This document shows positions 32,305 to 42,240 of a DNA stretch of 64,000 nucleotides, piece by piece. Where the stretch lies: positions 186,001-250,000 of the forward strand of contig RCSZ01000002.1 of the NCBI GenBank assembly GCA_014898425.1. The letters are read 5' to 3'. Below the pieces are notes generated by a model. That model had not been told where the DNA came from. It was given only the letters and a program-made list of their open reading frames with translations, and did not search any database. The position numbers were made by a program, and so were the translations under genes. The DNA is from Botryotinia globosa. Lineage: Eukaryota > Ascomycota > Leotiomycetes > Helotiales > Sclerotiniaceae. How positions within the stretch are numbered: the first letter of the stretch is position 1; each line of letters begins with the position of its first letter.

Positions 32305-33093
32305 GGTTTATTTGCTTTGCGAAAGTGCTTTGAAGGTTGATTAAAAGATTCTTTCAGGAAGAGTGTTGATGTTACTCGCACTTATAGTTATTTTAGTTAA
32401 AGGGTTAGCGACACTAGTTTAGTACTTTCATGCTATGAACTTCTGATTACGACATCTTAAGAAGCACTTTTAAATCTTGATTGATTACATATAATTTTGA
32501 AATAACATTGATACGTAAGAATAAGCTGGGCATTTCGAGGCCGACGTGAGGCTTCATCTTTCTGAAGTCAATCGCTTGCCTAGATAGTGCACGAGCGAGG
32601 ATTCAGATGTTGAATCTCATCACGCGAAATAATAGCGTTCTAATATCCAAGCGACTCTGTCGACATTGAAATGAAAATCATCAGCATGTATGAGACGATA
32701 TCAACGAGGCTATCACCAAGTTTACTTAATACCTGATCACGTTATTACATCACTTGAGGAAATACACTGTTTTGTCCACAAACCATATATTTCTGTATCA
32801 GAAGACACGAGAAAGTCATTTCTGCTTGATAATATTCTCTTTCTCTTTCGTATTCTACTCTATTGAAGTAATCTCATTGTTCCCACAAAATTTGATTTGA
32901 AAGTGAATATATTCAGCGCATCAAACTGGGCAACTTAAATAACTCCCAAAAAACATTCACAACAACAACCCCAACAACGCGCTTTCGCACCTTTGCTATC
33001 TCACAAGGCTGCGGTCAGACACACTTTCGTGCCACAAATCGAACCTTGCCTATCGAAAATCGAATAAGCGCATATTACCCCTCTTTCCTTGCA
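32305..33093. other. Intergenic region, no gene seen
   Basis: AT-rich promoter-type sequence before the zinc-cluster gene; the last 150 bp are C/A-rich, as in many fungal leaders. No feature is supportable. Confidence 0.5.
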
Positions 33094-34107
33094 ATGAAGC
33101 AATCTTCCCGCCGTACGCCTGGTCAGCCGACAGACCAACCCAGCAACGCCATACACAGGCTATCAGAAGTGGTACCCCGATTTCAATCCCTCACCGCATC
33201 CTCAGCCGCCAATCAAGCCAAGACAGAATATCGACGAGGTGAATTTCTTGAGCAGTTAGTTAGCCAGAAATATCCGGCAGTGGTGGCCGAGGAGCATATT
33301 CAGTTTATTCGTGATTCGTTCACCAGCTTCAATGACAAACTTAAGAAACTACATACGGGTGTACCAATAGTGCATCAGGGACTCAGAAGAAGTGCTAGAC
33401 ATGCTAACACCGACAATGGCATGAGTGCTGAAATGAATGAGGATATGGCTATGGATGTTGATGACGATAAAGATAAAGGCTATAGTGAAGATGGTGGGGA
33501 TGGTTGGGATGCGTCTTCCCAACTCACCGCCGAACAAGAGGCAGAAGATGAAGAACACTGGCGCCAAGCAGTAAATGCCCATTCAATAGATACGACTATG
33601 ACCAATTACTTTGTAGAAATGGGTTACCAAGCGCCACCTTCTCCGCCAAAGGAAGAATCGAAAGTACAAGAACAGGAAGAACCTCGACTCCCTAAGCGCA
33701 AGGCTCACTCGAAGAAGTGGGTACCAAGTCTTACCAAGAACAACAAACGCGCCTCGCTACCACCACCCAATACCGAGCAGCTATTCCATAATCTATCCCT
33801 GCACAACACTGTACCTGAGCAGAATGTTGACACAACTGGTACCCTAGTTGGCGGGTCATTAGAGTCATCGCTTTCCAGTCCATCAATGCCTCCTCCCAAA
33901 CGTGCCAAGACGGAATCTTCATCCTCTGCCAGATCAGATTTCAGACTCAAGCAACCTCCTCGCTGTGCCTCATGTGTTCAGATGAAAAAGAATTGCGATC
34001 GTCGAACTCCTTGCGGAAGATGCTCTGGCATGCGCGACTACAAGTTGTGTATTCCATACTGGAGAGATTTACAAAGAAATTGGGACGCAGAGCGATCAGG
34101 ATTGTGA
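33094..34107 (+). CDS. Protein with C-terminal Zn2Cys6-type cluster
   Basis: A single exon of 337 residues from the ATG at 33094; an upstream in-frame TTG at 33046 is not used as the start. Residues 55-95 are helical (YRRGEFLEQLVSQKYPAVV). There is an acidic segment at about 115-150 and basic NLS-like patches (LPKRKAHSKKW, PPPKRAKTE). At the C-terminus six cysteines at 291, 294, 301, 307, 310 and 319 follow CX2CX6CX5CX2CX8C, within the Zn2Cys6 consensus, and basic residues sit between the first and third Cys as in binuclear clusters. In most Gal4-type regulators the cluster is N-terminal and is followed by a fungal TF domain; here it is C-terminal and no such domain exists. A DNA-binding nuclear protein is likely; the target is unknown. 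Confidence 0.8.
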   Translation: MKQSSRRTPGQPTDQPSNAIHRLSEVVPRFQSLTASSAANQAKTEYRRGEFLEQLVSQKYPAVVAEEHIQFIRDSFTSFNDKLKKLHTGVPIVHQGLRRSARHANTDNGMSAEMNEDMAMDVDDDKDKGYSEDGGDGWDASSQLTAEQEAEDEEHWRQAVNAHSIDTTMTNYFVEMGYQAPPSPPKEESKVQEQEEPRLPKRKAHSKKWVPSLTKNNKRASLPPPNTEQLFHNLSLHNTVPEQNVDTTGTLVGGSLESSLSSPSMPPPKRAKTESSSSARSDFRLKQPPRCASCVQMKKNCDRRTPCGRCSGMRDYKLCIPYWRDLQRNWDAERSGL

Positions 34108-34998
34108 TTCTGATTCTGGGGGTGCATGTGTGCACTTGGTGTGAGTCTTTTGATTTTAGTGTTTGGGAAATAAGTGAACTAACCGAATCACTACTAGACT
34201 TTATCCTGATTCTCCCTTGAATACGATAAACCTTGATAATGTTCATTGAGTGAAAGAACGGGACTTTGTCATCTTGTCGATAAGCTGCGGTGTGATTGGC
34301 GCATCTCTCGCCTTATTTCTTCGCGGAAATCTTACTTGAGAGATGGATATATGACATCCTGAAGGTTTTTTACAGGCCAGCCTCTTTAATAGAAGCATGT
34401 AGCACTAGCCGTTCATGTATTGGCATAGAGAATAATGTTTTCTTTCTTTCGTATTCTTTCCTTCGTAACGGATGTTTCTTTTCTGCATTTGCATAATTTC
34501 AGGCCATCCTAAATCTTCTGTCATGAATATGAGTAATGTAATGTAAAATGATAAATAGAATGATATTTCTATGAAATATTATGTCGATGATATCAGTATT
34601 TCTTGAAGCAACGCGGTCATCTTCTAAAGATCTAGAATAACTATGAACCTATGCATCACTTCAATGATCATTTGTAAAATGGAAAGTAATTATATGGTAA
34701 ATATGATACCACAGGTTCAATCATTGGTTCATGCACTGCCCGTTCACTCCCAACAGTCCTCCTGAAATACGCGAGCCACATCACGCTAGCCCATAATGGA
34801 ATTGCTCTTGATTTCTAATTGGGTAAGCGAATCACTATAAATCTGAACCACGCTAAATTGAATTCTGGACCTTGGTACTCCGTATAGCACCGCTGATTAA
34901 ATAATTCTTGTGCCCGACTACAACCTTTTTGATTTGATTACCCACGACCATCTCTGCGAGAAACTTCATACATCCAGAACAGTTTGGTAATCTTTACG
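34108..34998. other. Intergenic region, no gene seen
   Basis: AT-rich spacer between the zinc-cluster gene and the first tandem paralogue. No coding or repeat feature is supportable. Confidence 0.55.
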
Positions 34999-36300
34999 AT
35001 GGTTTCCTCACCCTTTTCCGACATGTTAAAATCTCTCTACCAGCCTGATCACATTTTCGGCGACGAAGATACATGGTACGATGCGCCCGCCGACTTACCA
35101 CAGCAAGAAATCGAAGAATATTTTGATGCTCTCGAGGATCAGAATTTTCATATCGCTTTGGCTGTGAGTAATCTAATTAATTTGATCTTACCTCTATGAA
35201 AGTTATCCTTTCTAACAGAGGAACAGACCAACAGATTTGTCAACAATCCAGAACGGGATTATTGGCCAATACTGCCTACAGATACTCTCAAGAACGAAAT
35301 CGCCGTCTTTATTACAGACGAGAATCTTCGTGATGACGATCGAGAATATATCCAACTTCAGGATATACGCGCAAAGCTTTCAAACTTGCACGATAATCAT
35401 GAGCGCGATATCGAGGTAGAGGACAACACGATCAGTAAGACGCTCCAAAAGCTTTGGGCTGTTGTAGAAACCTTATACGAGCCGGACAATATCTACACCG
35501 GCTCTGATTGTAAGAGAAAGAGAAATTTGGTCCTGGAGAGAATTGATGAATGTACTCGGACAAAGGAACGTCTTGAGAATGAATATATCGACACCGTATC
35601 GATACTTGCGAAGGAAACAAGGGAAATCTCAGAGGAATGGAAGCAGAAATGTAGAGAACGCGAAACAGAATTGGCCCTACAACAGCTGCGAGCGAACAAC
35701 TCAGAAACACAGAATCGTCTCCAGAATTTATTGAGAGAGAAGGCGGGACTGGAAAGCGGATTGGCTTTTCTCCAATACGACAGTGAGTTAATTGAGACCC
35801 GTCTGTATCAATTTCAAGATGATTATAACCATCTTCGAAGAGTGAGAGAGGGTGTGTTGGGAGAACATAATCGGACCGTCGATCGTGCTATCGAACAACA
35901 AAACGATGACGCAATTCGAATTCGAAATCTTCAAGCCCATCTCAGAAATCACCGTGAAGCGATTATCCTCGAAAGACGTCAACGAGATGCTGCGCGCGAG
36001 AACTGCAGTGCTTTGCTGGAGAATCTGGGTAGAGAAAGACAAGAGTTGACATTAGTAAGAAGAGATCTGTTGGAGGCTAGAGCTCGGGCAGATTACTTAA
36101 ATCATAGCATGGATGTACTCAAAATGGAAATGGGTGATCAAAAAAACTGGAGTGATGAGCTAGAGATGCATGCAATGCAGGGAGAGGTGTTTGATAGAAT
36201 TGGTGGAACATGGGAGCCTTCAACTTATAAGCGTAGACTCGAGGAGGTTGAGGATCGCGAGATGGAAGAGAGAGCAGCAAAACGCGCGCGTCGCTATTAG
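34999..36300 (+). CDS. Coiled-coil protein, tandem paralogue A
   Basis: Two exons (34999..35163, 35221..36300) encode 414 residues. The intron has a GTGAGT donor, a CTAAC branch and a CAGAG acceptor, phase 0, right after EDQNFHIALA. The N-terminal region (WYDAPADL, FDALEDQ, then NNPERDYWPILPTDTLKNEI) matches the protein of the next gene. Residues about 150-370 are an almost unbroken coiled coil (RERETELALQQLRANNSE), and the C-terminus is basic (AAKRARRY), which would suit a nuclear signal. No enzyme motif is present. I do not recognise the family. Its arrangement beside paralogue B shows local duplication. A structural or scaffold role is plausible, but that is inference. Confidence 0.75.
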
Positions 36301-37302
36301 TAGTGTGTGACTAATGACTGACATGGTTGATGTACTTTATCGATGGTAGATACATGTGATACTTAAGAATATATTCGATAAACTGTTTTTTATTCCATTG
36401 ATACCACAAAAAACCATTTCAAGAGGTGATTGCCTTCACATCTGCCATCTGCGGACCTGTAAAGTACTTGAGTCTGCCATCGCATCTCATATGAACAAGG
36501 ATAGCTTTTGGGGACACCAATGTTAATTCTTTCCCGTCTCCAGGAAAAACATTTCACCACGAAGCACAAGAAGCTTCCAAAATATACTACACAGATATGT
36601 GTGTTACTCATAAATAAACACGGCCGCTTGATATGTACTGGAAATTGTGGAACTACTGCATCAAATTCATCGTTTTGAGAAATCAGATGCAAATAGGTCC
36701 CACTTGGCAGTCCAAGGGTTTCAGCAAATCCAACCAAAGGAGTCTTTCTTGAAGTACATCTCGAAGTTGATCCTCAATATCAATCCTCTACCATTCGTTC
36801 AATATCACTCAGTCTTCATATTCTACCATACTCTGTCCCAATCATCAACATCATCAACCTCATCTACAACCGTATCAATGAAAATTTCAACTGCCTTAGA
36901 AGAATTAACCGTGAATCATATGGCGACACGGCTCCATGATAAATACCAGCCATTACGGATCCTCACCGTATTCTCGAAAAGCAAATAGAATGATTCTCAA
37001 ATCAACCGTCTTGAATAATACGGCATTTTCATTGCCGCTAATCCTTCATTAAACAGCCAGCGTCGCTGTACTTTATAGGATCGTACTGAAATTTGATCTC
37101 CCATCTAGCTTAAGAGCATTACTTCGCACCAGTTTCATTCTGATTCTTCACAATAACTTTCTTGACATTCATTCGACTTGATAATAGAGAAAACTAAAAC
37201 TTACTTTACATTTGCAACACTTCAATACAATATTTCTTCACGGAATCCACTGAGATCACTCTTGCACCTCAAATTAATACTTCCAGAACGAACATCTTCA
37301 AA
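36301..37302. other. Intergenic region between the tandem paralogues
   Basis: About 1 kb. A short plus-strand frame from an ATG at about 36880 (MKISTALEELTVNHMATRL) could be a small peptide or remnant, but it has no support beyond composition. No direct repeat of the flanking genes is evident at nucleotide level. Confidence 0.45.
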
Positions 37303-39618
37303 ATGTCAGCTTCATTCCAATACAGAGACGCCAGCGCACAAACTGTTGAAGATATATTCTTCGATGCTCCCGAGGAGTTATACGAGGACGCCCTAGAGAA
37401 TCAAGAGGTTCAATTCCTTGTAAGTTTTCCCGCACTCCCTTGAAACATGTGACTTTTTCTAACTGCTTTACAGGAAACTCATCCATACCTTGCTAATCCA
37501 GACAAGAATCACTATCCAGATATCCCAACAGAATACCTGCGAGATGAAATCCAGAATTTCAATTCTCATGAACCGGCCCCTTTTCAAGTGAGCGATCCTG
37601 AGTATGAGATGCTTATGGCGATTGAAGAATGTCTCATCAATGTGCAAGAGTATTATGAAGAAAAGATGAAGAAGGAAGATCGCAGATTCAGCCATGTTAT
37701 GGCTCTCTATAAGAAAGTCACCAATCATTCACTCGATCCTTCCAAGATGCGTACGCCTGAAGCTCTGAGGAAGGAGAGAAAACTATATACCAGATGCCTG
37801 AACGAAAGCACGAGATATCAGAAGCTCCTGGACAGAGAGTATTTGGTTGAATTTAACGAACTCAAGATGGAGGCAGGTGAAATCATGGATAAATGGAACT
37901 CGAGACAAATCTCGCTGGTTGCAGTCCCTCACAAGCTGCTCGTTGAAGAACATGCTCGCTGGACATTGCTTAGACAAAAGCAGATGGAGTATGTCCACGA
38001 TAAGACGAAGAATGTGGTCAATGAGCAGGCAAAACGAATCCGAGAACTTGAGTGTGCACTCTCTGTAGCCCAGCAGAAACCTGCAGCCATGCCATACATC
38101 TATAATTACACAAGTGATATGACCCAAGCAGAAGTTATGGCTGACGCATATCAAATGATGTATCAGCAACACGGAAACCACGGCGTCCAGAATGTGGTAC
38201 AGCCCACTGGATATCTTGCACAATCCGATAACATTGCAGTTCCGAATGGGCAAGAGCAAGTGAGTGCGGATGAGAACCTTGCTCAGGCTCAGCAACCACA
38301 TGACTCTGAAAACCCAGGCAACCCGGACGTATTAGCCGATTCTGGAGAAATTAAACCACCTACAATCGCCGATGGCCAACAAGAAGCCCTCCACGAAACA
38401 AAACTTCCTCAAGCACCCCAAGCATGGAATGTTCAACACCAGGAGAGCCAAAAGCTCGCGGCTAACTCTAAGAAAACTGATGACGACACCATCTCAAATG
38501 ATCGAGCTTATATCATTGGAGAAGGAGAAACTGTTGAAGCAGAGCAGCCAGTCGGTTTCGAACAGCAGGAAATTCCAGAGCAGAATACCAATTCGCCTCG
38601 GGATCAATCTGACTTTGTGACACCCACTGGACAAGAAGAGCCAATCGCTACTGAAGCCATCATTTTCCAAGCACAGGAACAGGTTGATGACGACAAACAA
38701 GAATTCCAACAGCCAGTAAATCCTCTACCTACCCCTCCTCGAGATGCTGCATTCCCAATCATTGCAAATCGACAGATGCAACAAGACAGTTACGTCAACT
38801 ATATGGAATACGAGGAAGATGAAGGCCGTATGTATCCCGTGCATTCCAGAGATCCAATCAAGAAAGCATGGGCCAGAAAGAAGTTGGATCTAGACTTTGA
38901 TAAAAAGAAGATAGATACAGTGGATGAAATCATGCAGACAGGGAGGAAAGAGGCTGCGTTGGAGAAGTGGGCCGAGACAGTCACTAGTCTCTTAGCAGAA
39001 GTCTCACCAGATGACCGTCCTGCAGAGTACAATATCCAGGACTTCGACGAGGATGAAGAAACTGATGATGAGTATGGCCGCAAGCGCACTTTCGGTACAT
39101 ACGAAGAAGACGATGAACATGAGGAAGAACACAGCAGAAAGCGTGTTCGCCCAATAGGCAGCGTAGGTTCATCATTACTTGACTATTGCGAAGAATTTTT
39201 ACTGAATGAAATGCAGATTCCCACCCGTACCGAGGCAAATTCGCTTGTTTTTGAACCAACACCGGACGATTCTCCTGATCAAGATATGTGGGAGGCACCA
39301 GCCACTAACTATGTTGGGCACGATGGCGTGTATTATGACCCAGATGGACGACGCCAATACACACAGGCTGATCCTGGACAAGAGCATTTCGATCACGATG
39401 TCAATGATGGCGGCTACCCTGTCCGCCAGGATACCCCACCTCCACCACAGCAGCAAAATCTAAGCCCTCCAAATGCTCCGGCTCCGCAGATTAGACCATA
39501 TCGTTCGAGATTTGCTGCCACTAGGCGCAATGATCCAGCACCTGCTAGACAAAGCAGGCAGAAAATGCTCCGAAGTCAATGGGGTCACTGGCAAACTAGG
39601 CTATTTAGCCAAACATAG
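37303..39618 (+). CDS. Acidic Gln-rich protein, tandem paralogue B
   Basis: Two exons (37303..37419, 37474..39618) encode 753 residues. The GTAAGT..TTTACAG intron is phase 0 and falls directly after ENQEVQFL, the same place as in paralogue A. The N-terminus (FFDAPEEL, DALENQ, then NPDKNHYPDIPTEYLRDEI) aligns with A. Helical segments (residues about 80-220, KLYTRCLNESTRYQKLLDR) follow. A long Gln/Glu/Pro-rich middle (about 230-430) and an acidic region (DEDEETDDEYGRK) with basic NLS-like RKRV come next. The C-terminus is Pro/Gln/Arg-rich. No known domain was recognised. Paralogue B has lost or never had the long coiled coil of A and instead carries disordered sequence. Confidence 0.75.
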
Positions 39619-40344
39619 GATTCCATTGACACTAGGAGAGTTCGGGTTGAGAAGCTATCGAGGGCTTGACGGCGAGGGTTGGGAATTGACAATGGGCTGC
39701 AAATTTAATGACAGTGTATGTCGCAGGGCTAAAAAAATGATTTTGGCATGATTTGAGATCTTGTTATCGTATTAGGGGGGAGGCATTTTCGATATAAAGG
39801 GGACGATTGTTGAGAAATGGTGGTACTCGGGAGTGGTGTTTGATTTGTGGATTGGATTGGGATGTGAAATAAATACTGCCACGCAGAAGTGGTGGATACA
39901 TGCGAGGAGTAGTTGAGGAGGTATTTGGGGCATTACGAGTCTGTGTCGCTGTTGCAAGGAAGTTTGGTGAAATGGGTCTATATCTTTTGAGGCATCTGTT
40001 ATGACAGCACTCAGTTTACATCGGGCAGAAATGGTTGATTCTTCCTGCCCCTAAATTTTATTATTTCTTCGCTCTTGCATTTTGGTTTAGTTTTTACATA
40101 GCGGCAGGAATCATACATATACATGTATCTAGATAGTAAAAAGAGGAAGGAACTACCTTCTCCCCAAAAAATACATATTAAAATCCAAATCTTCTTCTGC
40201 TTAACCTCGTGAACAACAATCAATCAACTCTTCTCATTTCAACCATTCACAATAACTTTGGGTAGAATAATATTACTCACTTCATTCATATTCGAAACAG
40301 TATCCATAGCTCAAGATACTTGAATTTCACGCCGAAGATATTCG
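39619..40344. other. Intergenic region, no gene seen
   Basis: Spacer between paralogue B and the membrane-protein gene. No feature is supportable. Confidence 0.55.
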
Positions 40345-41689
40345 ATGGCCGAGCTGGCCGAGCTGGCTGAGTGCCCCAGACCTTCTTTCTGGGCTGTCTT
40401 CGTAGGATTGGCTGAACAAACTGTCTGGTATGTTTTCATTGTGCCCAGAATACAATTGATCATGACCCAAATATTCATCATGTTAACTATTTACCAATAG
40501 TGACCCCTCAGAATTCAGCAATGAAGAAATTGCGAAAACGGTTGCCTCACTCAGTATCGAGAGTACCATGTCTCCACTTCCATTCGAGCTTTCCCAAATC
40601 ATAACTATGGTACTCGGATTCATGGTGCTAATGCAATCATCTCTCCTCACGAGTCCATCCAATCTTATGTGGTTGATGAAGTCCGTCTTTTCGATTATGT
40701 ACGAGTTCATCTTGGAACCTTACATTACACTGTGTAAACTCGTCGGTCCAGCGAAACTTCTTTATCTTGCCTTTGACACATTCTGTATTATTGCTTTCAT
40801 CGCTTTCTGTTATCTATACCGCGGTTCTATTGCAGGCCTGGGATGCGTAGTCAACATTTACCAACCCAGAAAGGCCCAAACTATCGCTGGTTTTCCGAAC
40901 ATTCCTCCAGATTGTCAACTCCAAGAATGCACTATCTATCTTTCGGCATGGTGTAACAAGCCTGTAAACTTGAAAGCCATGAGAGTCAACCTGGAAAGAA
41001 AGTCGGAAGATACGATAGAGGTTTCTAAAGGAGGCCAAAAATTCATATTGGGACGGAAAAGTATAATCAGTTCTACTTCTACGGAATTCATTGTTAGATG
41101 CAAAGAGATGGTGAGAGATCTGCATGCTCGTGTCAGATGGACTCATGCAGCTCTTTTATTGCTGCTTGTGTTGATTATACAGATACCAGCTGTGTCAACG
41201 AATGCTCAATTAGTACCAGGCATTATTTTTCAGTGTCCCGGTTGGGCGGCAGGAGTGTTTCTCACCTGCTACCGGTATATTGAAGCAGCTGTGATAACGA
41301 AGGCTCAATTAGTACCAGGACTTTTCGATAAATGCCTTGTTGCGGCGAAAGAAGTACTCCTCCCCGGCTACCAGTTTCTGAGAGAAGTCTTTCTGGGGGC
41401 TACGGCGAGATTTCGCAACCTTGACTATGAGGGTATGACTGAAGAACTTCGTAAGCAAAGAATGAACGAAGCTATGCGCGCCGTGGAAGTGGGCGATGGG
41501 TATGAAGTTGTTTATGACAGTAAACAGGCTTTCATTACGCGCTTCCAGAATGTCAATAAGATCGTGCGAGATAATTTGTACAATCTACTTTGGCTTTGGT
41601 TTTTGTATAGCTTTATGCCCTATATCCTCCATCTTCTGAAAGAGAGGATTCGCCGAGCTGAAGAGAGACGCAGGGCGGAAAGGCCTTAG
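40345..41689 (+). CDS. Multi-pass membrane protein of unknown function
   Basis: Two exons (40345..40427, 40501..41689) encode 423 residues; a GTATGT donor and ACCAATAG acceptor join VGLAEQTV to CDPSEFSNEE in frame. The ATG at 40345 begins MAELAELAE, encoded by a short GAGCTGGCC repeat. Hydrophobic segments lie near IITMVLGFMVLMQ, LLYLAFDTFCIIAFIAFCYLY, AALLLLLVLIIQIPAV and LLWLWFLYSFMPYILHLL, with a very basic C-terminus (KERIRRAEERRRAERP). Between the third and fourth segments an internal duplication repeats AQLVPG with a Cys-containing follow-up (about 33 residues). A starts-later model from the ATG at 40568 would lose the first 49 residues. The family is unknown. It closes the run of unknown plus-strand genes. 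Confidence 0.75.
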
Positions 41690-42240
41690 AAGTAAATAAA
41701 AGACAGAAGAATATGGATATTTGCTTGTCAGGACGCCGCTATAGGCCAGCGAGTTATAAATCAGGTTTAGGGTAAAATATTCAGAGGGGCCCATGTATGA
41801 CATTCGCGTCAACAAGAATTGTTAGAGCTAGTAAATAGAAAACAATAATAGCGATGGAAATATCCATAAATTTCTCTCCCGTCGGAAAAATGGTGTGATC
41901 TTAGTGACTGGAGAGATCTGAATGGTGCATAGGATCTGCTGAATCACGATATTTTTCGTCTCACTGATGTTTATGCAGAATGCTTCATCAGTTCAAGAGA
42001 CTTTCCATGCTTCACTCGAAGCTCAAGAAGTGACTCGTTCGTCACCACGTATAATTAACGCCAGGTTGATTAATCATAAGCGCACATAACATCTTCACAT
42101 ATCAGTCATCACCCTCGAAAGATATTACCATCAAGTAAGAGAACCCATGTATTAATTACCCTGCATACCTGAGTGACTACTATTTCCTCCCCCTGGACCT
42201 ATCACTCAACAACCCACCCTCACGAATAACTCTCTCAACT
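41690..42240. other. Convergent intergenic region
   Basis: 3' flanks of the membrane-protein gene and the GH3 gene. Nothing further seen. Confidence 0.55.

Noticed and set aside
29476..41689. Secondary metabolite cluster
   Set aside because: No polyketide synthase, peptide synthetase, terpene cyclase, P450 or transporter is encoded here.
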